Assembly: GCF_002943755.1 (NCBI RefSeq)
Contig: NZ_MQUB01000001.1
Location: 1,724,501-1,788,500 of the forward strand
DNA: 64,000 nt
Source: Aureitalea marina
Lineage (GTDB): Bacteria; Bacteroidota; Bacteroidia; Flavobacteriales; Flavobacteriaceae
Direction: 5' to 3'
Part shown: piece by piece, positions 7,170-15,251 of the stretch
How the letters are laid out: the number at the start of each line of letters is the position of its first letter
Numbering within the stretch: the stretch's first letter is position 1
Translations under genes and position numbers: made by a program
Notes under the pieces: generated by a model
What the model saw: the letters and a program-made list of their open reading frames with translations, nothing else
Told to the model about the DNA's origin: nothing
The model's database searches: none

Positions 7170-7177
7170 CAAATTTA
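7170..7177 (-). promoter_or_regulatory. -7 element (TAAATTTG) of rpsU
   Basis: TAAATTTG on the minus strand matches TAnnTTTG and lies 30 nt upstream of the rpsU start, which leaves just enough leader for the Shine-Dalgarno sequence. No exact TTTG is present 19 nt further upstream. Confidence 0.6.
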
Positions 7178-7235
7178 CGGACAAAAATTAGAAATATTGA
7201 ACAGTTCTTTAAAAAATAAAGTAATTCCAAAAAGA

Positions 7236-8666
7236 TCACTGCTTAAAAAGCGTAGCACGTCGGGTCAGATCTTCGATCAACTTCTCCTCTTCCTCGCTTT
7301 CTAAAAGCAAGTTATAGCTCTTCCAAAAAGCCTCATTGTAGGGACGGTTCTGGAAGATATCGTCGGACCATTGCTGTGCTCTTGCCTGCTGAACGAGTAA
7401 AGAATCTTGCACCACTTCTGTAAATAGGATCTCCTGGACAGTATAGTAGAATTGCTCTTCTTTACTTTCCTTGGTCTCTTCCTCTTTGTTTCTATCCGAA
7501 GACCGATTCCCAATATTGACCAATTTGGGCGTTTCATAATAGATGTAGTTGGGATACATCTTACCTTCAAACTCCCTGTAGGTCATTAGTAATTTGTGAT
7601 TGACCAGGGTGTCGAAGAGGCTTCTACTGCGCCGGATCTGTATCTCTGAGGCAGCGACCAATTCGTACTCTATCTTCTTGATGGCATAATTATCCCAATT
7701 GATATACAACCAGCCATTTGCCTCGAAACCTTCGTTATAGGCATTTCGAGTGTCCAGCCCGACATACTCTGTACTCTTATCGATCCGGATCTTATACACT
7801 TTTTGCCCATCATCAACCAACACGGTATCCAAAGTAAACTGATGGTTCTCTAAAACGTCCGGGCCGAATAACGCATTCTTGGTATTGGCATTGCGAACAA
7901 GATTAAGCTGACCCTGGAACAACTTATCTAGTCCATTAATACGCTTGTCATTCCAACGAATGGCATTGATCAGGGATTGGGTCTCTATGGTGTCCCGGTT
8001 CAATTTCTGATAGCGTCGGTCTATCTCATATCCCTTGCTTTTTAGATAGGAGGTGTAGGCGAACAAGCTATCAACTTCTCTCAGATCATAACTTTTCCGG
8101 ATCTCATCTATATTGACCATCAGATTATCCGCTGCACCAGAAGCAAAACTGGAATCATACACGGTCAAAGCGCTTTCAATCAACCATTTGTACTGCCTTT
8201 TGTTTCGTTCTTTATGCCTCAGAAAGCCCTTTTGAAGATAAGGTCCTTCTGGCAGATTATCCTCTAATTCTTCAATAGCTCGTAAAACGATATCATTCCC
8301 CGTCTTTGGCCTGGTCTCTGCGATCAGCAAGACCTCATCCAATGAAGCAATGTCCTCTTCTAAGAATACATCCTCGCTGCCATCAAATTCACTGACCTTA
8401 AACTTCATGCTTTTATACCCGATGGAGGAAATCACTAAGGTATCATTAGCCCACTTACCAGGGACCACCAAAGAGAACTTCCCATCGGAATTACTAATGG
8501 TTCCAATGGTTGAATTCTTTACGTAGACGCTGGCACTCTCCAGAGCCTCAAAAGTGGCAAAGTCAACGACTTTACCTTCCATTACATACTCGGATTGACT
8601 AAAGCTTACAGCCGATAATCCAAGTAAAAAAAGAAAGACAAAACTGGATTTTAGGTTGTTCATCAT
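7236..8666 (-). CDS. Secreted protein with carboxypeptidase-regulatory-like domain
   Basis: A 476-residue exported protein. Residues 1-23 form a Sec signal peptide (NLKSSFVFLFLLGLSAVSFS), followed by a carboxypeptidase-regulatory-like beta-sandwich (about 28-105, with GKVVDFATFEALESASVYV and SNSDGKFSLVVPG). This domain is very common at the N-terminus of Bacteroidota outer-membrane proteins. The remaining 370 residues are rich in beta strands and acidic/Glu-Lys stretches without a motif I recognise; no TonB box or plug is seen, so a role in the periplasm or outer membrane is inferred. Its upstream region consists of a (CCGTTAG)12 array that ends 20 bp before the start codon, which could tune expression. 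A second ATG follows immediately at 8663. Function unknown. Confidence 0.8.
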   Translation of the reverse strand: MMNNLKSSFVFLFLLGLSAVSFSQSEYVMEGKVVDFATFEALESASVYVKNSTIGTISNSDGKFSLVVPGKWANDTLVISSIGYKSMKFKVSEFDGSEDVFLEEDIASLDEVLLIAETRPKTGNDIVLRAIEELEDNLPEGPYLQKGFLRHKERNKRQYKWLIESALTVYDSSFASGAADNLMVNIDEIRKSYDLREVDSLFAYTSYLKSKGYEIDRRYQKLNRDTIETQSLINAIRWNDKRINGLDKLFQGQLNLVRNANTKNALFGPDVLENHQFTLDTVLVDDGQKVYKIRIDKSTEYVGLDTRNAYNEGFEANGWLYINWDNYAIKKIEYELVAASEIQIRRSRSLFDTLVNHKLLMTYREFEGKMYPNYIYYETPKLVNIGNRSSDRNKEEETKESKEEQFYYTVQEILFTEVVQDSLLVQQARAQQWSDDIFQNRPYNEAFWKSYNLLLESEEEEKLIEDLTRRATLFKQ

Positions 8667-8686
8667 TTGGGAACTATTGTTAGTGA

Positions 8687-8770
8687 CCGTTAGCCGTTAG
8701 CCGTTAGCCGTTAGCCGTTAGCCGTTAGCCGTTAGCCGTTAGCCGTTAGCCGTTAGCCGTTAGCCGTTAG
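8687..8770. repeat. Twelve perfect tandem copies of CCGTTAG
   Basis: Positions 8687-8770 are exactly 12 uninterrupted copies of the heptamer CCGTTAG (84 bp, no mismatches). The array begins 20 bp upstream of the start codon of the gene at 7236-8666 and occupies the place where its promoter should be. Perfect short arrays like this are prone to slippage. Confidence 0.98.
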
Positions 8771-8867
8771 CACAATTTAAAACTTTTCAAGTCAACCATA
8801 AGCTACACTGCCTCTGGTTGATCCAACTCGCTTAACGCTTAACTCTTAACGCATAACTATACTCTTT

Positions 8868-8894
8868 GGGGTATTAATCCCCACCCGAGACAAT
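8868..8894. repeat. Dispersed intergenic repeat, copy A
   Basis: The 27-bp sequence around GGGGTATTAATCCCC followed by ACCCGAGACAAT is 25/27 identical to positions 47049-47075. Both copies lie in gene-free stretches next to CCGTTAG-type heptamers. The rest of 8771-9013 is AT-rich, with loose variants of GATTCA and CTTAACGC and no coding frame. Confidence 0.8.
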
Positions 8895-9013
8895 TTACAT
8901 AGTCTACTAATCAGTCACAAATCTTTCGATTCACGATGCATACGATTCATAAATCACAGTATCGGGATTCATGAATTAAGAGAGGTTAAAGGCAATGTCC
9001 TCTCTTCAGACCG

Positions 9014-9029
9014 CCCGATAGCTATCGGG
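9014..9029. repeat. 16-bp perfect palindrome CCCGATAGCTATCGGG
   Basis: A perfect palindrome of the type often scattered through flavobacterial intergenic DNA. It lies 19 bp downstream of the acyl-CoA dehydrogenase stop codon (minus strand) and could form a short hairpin in the mRNA; no T tract follows, so it is not called a terminator. Confidence 0.7.
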
Positions 9030-9047
9030 TCTCTTCACTCTTCACTT

Positions 9048-10205
9048 TCAAGTTGCCGGCTTATACTCCTTGCCATCGATCACCATCTTTGCGATGATCT
9101 CCCTGAGGATCTCAGATGTACCCCCACCAATTGGTCCCAACCTGCTATCCCTCAAGTTTCGAGCCAAAGGGTATTCTTCCATATAACCATAACCACCCAG
9201 CATCTGCAGGCAGTCATAAGCTACCTGGTCTGATACCCTGGTAGAAACCAATTTGGCCATACTGGCCTCCTTTACTACATATTCCTTCTTGCCCAATTTC
9301 CGGGCTGTTTCGTAATTAAAGGTCTTGCACATTTCGACTTCTGCCGCCAGATCTGCGATCTTGTGCCGTAATGCCTGGAATTTATCGATGGTCGTACCAA
9401 AAGCCTGCCGATCTTTCATATACTGAATGGTGTACTCCAATGCCCATTCACTGCGGGCGTGGGCATTTACAGCCATGATCAGTCGCTCCAGAGCTAAGTG
9501 TTGCATCAAATATCCAAACCCTTGCCCTTTTTCACCCAATAATTGATCCTTGTGAATGCGAACATTGTCGAAGGCGATCTCTCCGGTGTCACTGGCACGC
9601 CATCCAAGTTTATCCAATTTGGTAGCCGATATACCCGGGGTATCTCTGTCCATAATGAACATACTTATCCCTTTACTTCTGGCAGCTGGATCCGTTTTAG
9701 CCGCGACCACCAAATAATCACTGTAGACTCCATTGGTGATAAAGGTTTTGGATCCATTAATGATATAATGGTCTCCCTCTAAAACCGCCGTCGTACGCAT
9801 ACCAGAGACATCACTTCCCCCAAAAGGTTCGCTTATACACAGACAACCCATCAATTCACCTGAAATACTTGCGGGCAGGTAGCGTTCCTTAATGGCATCG
9901 CTTCCCTCCGCCAAGACATGCGTCATTGCCAAATAGGGATGAACCCACATGGCCGCAGCAAACCCTCCGCTATTGACCCGTTGCAGTTCTTCCAAGTAAA
10001 TAACCAAATAGAAGATATCCAGGTCCAATCCTCCATACTTCTCGGGATAAGAGATTCCAAAATAACCCATCTCCCCCATCTTTTTCCAGATTTCCTTGTC
10101 GATGGTCCCGCTTTCTTCCCACTTTTCTATGTGAGGAACGGCTTCTTTCTGAAGGAAGTCCCTAAAACTCTGTCTGAAAAAATCGTGTTCTTCTGTAAAA
10201 TGCAT
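9048..10205 (-). CDS. Acyl-CoA dehydrogenase
   Basis: A 385-residue FAD-dependent acyl-CoA dehydrogenase, which introduces the alpha,beta double bond in acyl-CoA thioesters. The three-domain layout is complete: helical N-domain (1-120), beta-barrel with CLCISEPFGGSDVSGM and INGSKTFITNG (121-235), and C-terminal helical domain with QMLGGYGYMEEYPLARNLRD. The position of the MCAD-type catalytic glutamate near the C-terminus is Gly (PIGGGTSEI), whereas Glu240 in LALERLIMA aligns with the base of the isovaleryl-/long-chain type, so it probably belongs to that subgroup (inference). Substrate unknown. It stands alone, with no beta-oxidation neighbours. Confidence 0.93.
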   Translation of the reverse strand: MHFTEEHDFFRQSFRDFLQKEAVPHIEKWEESGTIDKEIWKKMGEMGYFGISYPEKYGGLDLDIFYLVIYLEELQRVNSGGFAAAMWVHPYLAMTHVLAEGSDAIKERYLPASISGELMGCLCISEPFGGSDVSGMRTTAVLEGDHYIINGSKTFITNGVYSDYLVVAAKTDPAARSKGISMFIMDRDTPGISATKLDKLGWRASDTGEIAFDNVRIHKDQLLGEKGQGFGYLMQHLALERLIMAVNAHARSEWALEYTIQYMKDRQAFGTTIDKFQALRHKIADLAAEVEMCKTFNYETARKLGKKEYVVKEASMAKLVSTRVSDQVAYDCLQMLGGYGYMEEYPLARNLRDSRLGPIGGGTSEILREIIAKMVIDGKEYKPAT

Positions 10206-10272
10206 TGAATATTGAATTAAGACTAACGGGAAAAGATCGAAAATGCGTCCGAAAATCGTTTCAATTGGTTGG

Positions 10273-11130
10273 TTATTCCAAGCTCAAATATACTTCAATT
10301 AATGCGAATTCTCTTAGGCCGATTTCAGGAATTGAACGAAGTTCAGACCAGTTTTTAAAACCCCCGATCTTCCTCCGTTCCAACCAGATCGATCGAGCTA
10401 CTTCATATCCAATTCCGGGTATTGTTGCCAAATCTGAGGCAGATGCTTGGTTCACGCGGATCAAATCCACAGATCGTGGCTGATCGAGTGTAAACCGGGA
10501 TTTGATCCGCTTGATCAATTCCGCATCAAGACCGTAAATGGCATATAACTCATGCATATGTGCGAACCCACCGATTCGCTCCCTGAAGGTCTTGATCTGT
10601 TTGCTTTTAACTGATCCTATGCCACGTATTTGTATAAAGTCTTCTTGAGTAGCCGTGTTAAGATCTCCAATGAGGGATGTTTCCTTAACCACTTGTCGGG
10701 GTTTACCGGAGTTTTGAAGAAACTCGGGAAGTTCAAGATATGGTGCAATACGTTCCATAACTGAATCGGACAATTGTGTAACCATCTGAAACTGTTCCAG
10801 GGAATTGATCCAGTTCCCGCTTTCACGAAAAGCTGATATACGATCTACGGCAACAGGTGGAAGGCCCAGAATATACCCCCGATAATCATTTAGGAAAGTG
10901 GGATTGAAGGGGTAGATTACTACCCTACTCTTCATCTGACGTTCTCGCCTGAGATTATCCAGCAACTCGATCTGACAGCGCATCTCATCATCCAACACAG
11001 GAGCATTCAGTTCTACCTCCTTCTTCGGGAAATTCCGATAGAACAAGACAACGAGAATGAGGGCCATTAAAAAAAGAATCCCGTCGCGCTGACCGGCAGT
11101 CAACTTACGACGGGATGAATATCGTTCCAT
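10273..11130 (-). CDS. Membrane-anchored helix-hairpin-helix protein (ComEA-like)
   Basis: A 285-residue protein with a short basic N-terminus, one membrane span (about residues 18-32, DGILFLMALILVVLFYRNF) and several helix-hairpin-helix units. Two HhH copies are clear: DLNTATQEDFIQIRGIGSVK (from about residue 156) and RVNQASASDLATIPGIGYEV (from about 225), plus a degenerate one with PPVAVDRISAFRES near residue 80. HhH units bind DNA without sequence specificity; ComEA-type proteins do so during DNA uptake, but HhH proteins of this size are widespread in flavobacteria without proven function. It lies between AgcS and the acyl-CoA dehydrogenase with no obvious functional link. Confidence 0.82.
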   Translation of the reverse strand: MERYSSRRKLTAGQRDGILFLMALILVVLFYRNFPKKEVELNAPVLDDEMRCQIELLDNLRRERQMKSRVVIYPFNPTFLNDYRGYILGLPPVAVDRISAFRESGNWINSLEQFQMVTQLSDSVMERIAPYLELPEFLQNSGKPRQVVKETSLIGDLNTATQEDFIQIRGIGSVKSKQIKTFRERIGGFAHMHELYAIYGLDAELIKRIKSRFTLDQPRSVDLIRVNQASASDLATIPGIGYEVARSIWLERRKIGGFKNWSELRSIPEIGLREFALIEVYLSLE

Positions 11131-11177
11131 ATGTTCATGACATATGGGGAGTTTTACCTCCTATAAAGATAAGCATA

Positions 11178-12824
11178 TTATTTGCCTTTTATACCCTTTA
11201 TCGCATCCAGATACTTGGCCATTTCTTCTCGCACCTTCGGGAACAGGAAGAAGAGTCCAATCATGTTGGGGAATACTAAGGCAAGGATCATAGCATCCGA
11301 GAACTTGATCACGGCATCCAGGGTAGCAGCAGCTCCAATGACAACAAAGACTAGGAAGAGACATTTGTAGATCAAATCAGCACGCTTTCCTTTTCCGAAT
11401 AAATATTTCCAGGACTGCAGGCCATAATACGACCAAGAGATCATGGTCGAGAAGGCGAACAACACGATCGCGATGGTCAATACGTAGGAGAATCCAGGGA
11501 TGACCGAATCAAAAGCGCGGGAGGTCAAATCCACTCCACCTAATGCCTCTCCAGATCCATTCAGGATCACACTACTTCCATCTACAGACCCATAAGTAAA
11601 CACACTTTGCAGATTGTCGGCATCGATATTGAAGAAGATGATCACAAGTGCAGTCATGGTACAGATCACGACGGTGTCGATAAACGGTTCCAATAACGCA
11701 ACCACACCTTCGGATGCTGGATACTTCGTCTTTACAGCCGAGTGGGCGATTGCAGCAGAACCTGCACCCGCCTCGTTGGAGAATGCCGCCCGTTGAAAAC
11801 CGACGATCAGTACTCCGACCAATCCTCCAAGACCGGCCATTGGCGTAAAGGCCCCATTGAAGATCAATCCAAAGGCATCATCCACATAACTGAAGTTCGC
11901 AAAGATGATCACCAACGCAGCTAAAACATAAATACCGGCCATAAACGGCACGATCTTTTCCGTTATACTGGCGATCCGCTTGATACCACCGATGATCACA
12001 ATTCCGACCAGGACAGCCAGGATAATACCAATAATTACTCCGGTAGCTCCTCCTTCGAGTCCCATTAAGGAAGACAACTGAACGGTAGCTTGGTTGGATT
12101 GGAACGCATTACCTCCACCAAAGGAGGCACCCACGCAAAGAATAGCGAATAAAGCTCCTAAAATTTTACCCAAACCGGAGAAACCTCTTTCTTTAAGTCC
12201 TTTTGACAAATAATACATTGGACCTCCATATACCGTTCCATCTGCACCAACATCCCGGTATTTTACACCAAGCGTACACTCTACAAACTTGGTCGCCATA
12301 CCGATCAATCCACAAACGATCATCCAAAAGGTTGCTCCGGGCCCTCCCAGAGCGATGGCGACGGCTACCCCTGCGATGTTTCCTAGTCCAACTGTACCGG
12401 AAACAGCTGTTGCCAGTGCTTGAAAGTGAGAAACCTCACCTTCCTGACTCTCATCCCTAATGGTACCTATTACATCGCCATCCACGGTCAGACCTGTAGT
12501 GTCTGCCGAAGAGGTAACGGCTTCATGATGGTCAATTTCGTCGTATTTCCCACGCACTGTATTGATAGCCAAAGGAAACTTCAAGATGCTTGGGAACTTA
12601 AAATATATGGTAAAGAACGTGGCTCCAGTTACTAACAAGATTACCACAAAAGGCACATCATATTCACCTAATGGAACTGTCGTCAGGACGAATCCTTCCC
12701 ACCAGGTGGCGATGGGCATGAACCAATCGTTGATCCGCTCGTCCAGCCCTTTTTCGGCTGCTTCCTGCGCGATGGTCAAAAATGGAAGAAATAAAGTTAA
12801 CAGGGATAGGAAAGCTTTCCTCAT
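11178..12824 (-). CDS. Alanine or glycine:cation symporter (AgcS family)
   Basis: A 548-residue secondary transporter that imports alanine or glycine with Na+ or H+. The start is the ATG at 12824 (MRKAFLSLLTLFLPFLTIAQ), a signal-peptide-like first segment typical for flavobacterial members; a longer open frame back to 13121 only runs through the neighbouring gene antisense-fashion and is rejected. About ten membrane spans follow, with the family regions GTVGLGNIAGVAVAIALGGP (near residue 136) and NEAGAGSAAIAHSAVKTKYP (near 355). A 50-residue hydrophilic insertion (about 90-130) with acidic residues lies before the first conserved block. It is separate from the neighbouring K+ channel gene by 95 bp. 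Confidence 0.93.
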   Translation of the reverse strand: MRKAFLSLLTLFLPFLTIAQEAAEKGLDERINDWFMPIATWWEGFVLTTVPLGEYDVPFVVILLVTGATFFTIYFKFPSILKFPLAINTVRGKYDEIDHHEAVTSSADTTGLTVDGDVIGTIRDESQEGEVSHFQALATAVSGTVGLGNIAGVAVAIALGGPGATFWMIVCGLIGMATKFVECTLGVKYRDVGADGTVYGGPMYYLSKGLKERGFSGLGKILGALFAILCVGASFGGGNAFQSNQATVQLSSLMGLEGGATGVIIGIILAVLVGIVIIGGIKRIASITEKIVPFMAGIYVLAALVIIFANFSYVDDAFGLIFNGAFTPMAGLGGLVGVLIVGFQRAAFSNEAGAGSAAIAHSAVKTKYPASEGVVALLEPFIDTVVICTMTALVIIFFNIDADNLQSVFTYGSVDGSSVILNGSGEALGGVDLTSRAFDSVIPGFSYVLTIAIVLFAFSTMISWSYYGLQSWKYLFGKGKRADLIYKCLFLVFVVIGAAATLDAVIKFSDAMILALVFPNMIGLFFLFPKVREEMAKYLDAIKGIKGK

Positions 12825-12919
12825 AATGGAGTTATTGGTTCGAACTTTTGATTTTGAGCTCAGCAAGATGCTAAAAAAAAAAGCGAATTCAAATTTTCTC
12901 CCCGAATTAATGGTGCAGT

Positions 12920-13927
12920 CTAAACCTCGTATTGCTGCTTCAGGCTTTCGATCTGATTGGGGCGTCCGATCACGATCAGTTTTGATCCCTGCTCCAGTTT
13001 TAAAGATGGGTCCGGATTGACGATATACTCCCCTCCAGGAGTTTTGTAACCAATGATGGAGCAACCCGTTTTCCGTCGAAGATCCAAATCCCGAATGGTC
13101 AATTCCTCTCCAGAGGGGCAAACCTTCTCAAAGGGTATCTGCTCTACATTTATGCTATCGTCTTCACCCGAAACAGAAAGGTTATCCAGGAATTCAACCA
13201 GATCTGGAACCACCACTAATGAGGCCATGTGATCTCCCCCGATCTTATCCGGTAAAATGACATTATCGGCTCCTGCCAGCTTCAACTTTTGATAGCTGGT
13301 CTCTTCAGTTGCACGGCTGATGATCTTCAAATGAGGATTCAATTGGCGCGCGGACAGTACAATGAATAAATTATCCGCATCACTGGGCAATGCACTGATC
13401 AGGGTAGAAGCCCGTTCTATTCCGGCCAGATTCAGCACCTCATCCTGGGTTGCATCTCCATCTAGAAACAGAATTCCATCCCCCCTGTGATCGTCGATCA
13501 CTTCTTCGTTGGACTCGATGACTACAAAATCCTTGTTGTAGTTCTTTAGCTTTAGAACGGCCTGTCTTCCATTTCGGCCAAAGCCGCAAACAATGATATG
13601 GTCCTTTAGGAGTTGGATCTTGGACTGCACGCGTTTTCTTCTAAGGTTAACAATATTGTTTCTGCTGATGATATTCTCTGTGATCACCTTGATCGCATAA
13701 CCCACAATAAAGATACTGGAAAGGATGAGTATGGAGGTGAAAATTTTCTCATTCTGACCCAAGGGTTCTACTTCCTTAAAGCCAACGGTGGAAACCGTAA
13801 TAATAGTCATGTAAATCGAATCTACTAGACTAAAACCAAACATCCAATAGCCTACAGAACCAATGACTAGTACTGAAAGTACCAGTAAAAGGGCCATGGT
13901 TATACGTGAAAATGGTAGACGGATCAT
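12920..13927 (-). CDS. Two-TM potassium channel with RCK (TrkA-N/TrkA-C) domains
   Basis: A 335-residue K+ channel subunit. Two membrane helices (about residues 10-30 and 62-85) flank a pore loop with the filter TVSTVGFKEV, in which the canonical TVGYG is TVGFK, as in several bacterial RCK channels. An RCK N-domain with a Rossmann motif (IIVCGFGRNGRQAVLKL, near residue 112) and an RCK C-domain (about 250-335) follow, so gating by a nucleotide or ion is expected. The gene overlaps the upstream pspC-like gene by 4 nt (ATGA), so the two are translationally coupled. Confidence 0.92.
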   Translation of the reverse strand: MIRLPFSRITMALLLVLSVLVIGSVGYWMFGFSLVDSIYMTIITVSTVGFKEVEPLGQNEKIFTSILILSSIFIVGYAIKVITENIISRNNIVNLRRKRVQSKIQLLKDHIIVCGFGRNGRQAVLKLKNYNKDFVVIESNEEVIDDHRGDGILFLDGDATQDEVLNLAGIERASTLISALPSDADNLFIVLSARQLNPHLKIISRATEETSYQKLKLAGADNVILPDKIGGDHMASLVVVPDLVEFLDNLSVSGEDDSINVEQIPFEKVCPSGEELTIRDLDLRRKTGCSIIGYKTPGGEYIVNPDPSLKLEQGSKLIVIGRPNQIESLKQQYEV

Positions 13928-14154
13928 AGATCGAAGACGGAAGTTCGTTTGGTGTAGACCAGGTCCTTTAGTCGAAGCCAGAACGCCAGGGTCAGGTAGA
14001 TGGCGAAGCCCACTCCGAGTGTTGCAAAGGAGACATAGATAAAAAAGAGACGCACACTTTTAGCGCGCATCCCTAGTCGATCTGCTAGACGGGAACAAAC
14101 ATAGAACCCGCGCTTCTCAAAATAATGACGTATGGAATAGACCAGCTGAATCAC
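13924..14154 (-). CDS. PspC-domain membrane protein
   Basis: A 76-residue protein made of a PspC domain: a basic N-terminal half with RGFYVCSRLADRLGMRAKSV and one hydrophobic span (about residues 38-60). PspC domains occur in envelope-stress proteins and anti-toxin-like membrane factors. The 4-nt overlap with the K+ channel gene shows co-translation and suggests that it assists or regulates the channel or responds to the same membrane stress (inference). It is shorter than enterobacterial PspC, as usual in Bacteroidota stand-alone versions. Confidence 0.85.
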   Translation of the reverse strand: MIQLVYSIRHYFEKRGFYVCSRLADRLGMRAKSVRLFFIYVSFATLGVGFAIYLTLAFWLRLKDLVYTKRTSVFDL

Positions 14155-14202
14155 CCCTGAAAATTAGCATAAATTACGCAAACAGTGACTGAGATCGATC
14201 AG

Positions 14203-15180
14203 TTAGAGATAACCTTTTTCACGCATCCAGTCATCGTTGTACATCTTGCCAACGTATCGACTTCCATGATCGTGGAATAGAACAACAACGACATCATCCG
14301 GGCCAAAGTGTTCTTGCAGTTGTAATACCCCTTTGATGGCTGCACCTGCAGAATTTCCACAGAACATGCCTTCCTTTTTGGCCAATAACTGGGTGTAAAC
14401 AGCTGCATCCTTATCTGTAACCTTCGTAAAGCCATCGATAATGTCAAAATTGACATTGGCCGGCAGAATGTCCTCACCTATGCCTTCAGTGACATAGGGA
14501 TAGATCTCTTTTTCGTCAAAGATGCCCGTTTCGTGGTATTTTTTGAAGACGCTGCCATAGGTGTCCACTCCCCAAACTTTGACATTTGGGTTTTGCTCTT
14601 TCAGGTATTTCCCGACACCAGAAATAGTTCCTCCGGTGCCGACCCCAACCACAAAATGAGTTACTTTCCCATCCGTCTGTTGCCAGATCTCCGGACCCGT
14701 GCTTTCATAGTGAGCCTGGGCATTGCTGGGATTATCATATTGGTTGACATACCAACTATTTGGTGTTTCTTCCGCCATTCGCTTGGCAGTGGAATAATAC
14801 GACCGGGGATCTTCTGGCGCAACCTCAGTTGGACAAACTACGACTTCACTTCCAACGGCTTTAAGAATATCTACCTTTTCCTTACTCTGTTTATCTGTGG
14901 TGACACAGATCATGCGATATCCTTTGACAATTGCCGCCAGTGCCAAACCCATACCGGTATTCCCACTGGTCCCTTCCACTATGGTCCCTCCAGGTTTCAG
15001 CCGGCCATCAGCCTCGGCATCTTCTACCATCTTCAGGGCCATTCTGTCCTTCACCGAGTTACCCGGATTAAAGGTCTCGTATTTCGCCAAGACCAGACAA
15101 GGCAGATCTGCCGTTAAGGTGTTGAGCTTGATAAGGGGAGTGTTCCCTATAGTTTCCAGAATGTTCTTCGCGTATTCCAT
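14203..15180 (-). CDS. PLP-dependent cysteine synthase / cystathionine beta-synthase family enzyme
   Basis: A 325-residue fold-type II PLP enzyme. It begins MEYAKNILETIGNTPLIKLN; the Schiff-base lysine is Lys44 in NPGNSVKDRMA, the substrate loop TSGNTG is near residue 70, and the phosphate-binding glycine loop GVGTGGTISG is near residue 180. It has the catalytic core only, with no C-terminal CBS domains. Such enzymes make cysteine from O-acetylserine or cystathionine from serine plus homocysteine; which reaction applies cannot be decided from sequence alone. The FCGNSAGAAI block near the C-terminus is typical of the CBS-like branch. It is not in an obvious operon with sulfate-assimilation genes. 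Confidence 0.9.
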   Translation of the reverse strand: MEYAKNILETIGNTPLIKLNTLTADLPCLVLAKYETFNPGNSVKDRMALKMVEDAEADGRLKPGGTIVEGTSGNTGMGLALAAIVKGYRMICVTTDKQSKEKVDILKAVGSEVVVCPTEVAPEDPRSYYSTAKRMAEETPNSWYVNQYDNPSNAQAHYESTGPEIWQQTDGKVTHFVVGVGTGGTISGVGKYLKEQNPNVKVWGVDTYGSVFKKYHETGIFDEKEIYPYVTEGIGEDILPANVNFDIIDGFTKVTDKDAAVYTQLLAKKEGMFCGNSAGAAIKGVLQLQEHFGPDDVVVVLFHDHGSRYVGKMYNDDWMREKGYL

Positions 15181-15251
15181 CTATTCGATTTGGCGATGCA
15201 AAATTACAAAACCCCTTTTGCATTTTACCCTACCACTATCTAATAAATATG

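Noticed and set aside
8687-8770. CRISPR array
   Set aside because: The repeat unit is a heptamer with no spacers, and no cas genes were seen.
11156-11162. AGGAGGT as a Shine-Dalgarno sequence for the HhH gene
   Set aside because: It is about 25 nt from the start codon and can pair with a nearby CTCC segment; spacing is wrong and the phylum seldom uses such sites.
12873-12882. Run of ten A (T on the minus strand) as a terminator after the K+ channel gene
   Set aside because: No stable GC-containing hairpin precedes it; only a 5-bp AT stem is possible.
12825-13121. 99-codon N-terminal extension of the AgcS transporter
   Set aside because: It overlaps the K+ channel coding region in another frame and removes the signal-like first segment from the N-terminus.
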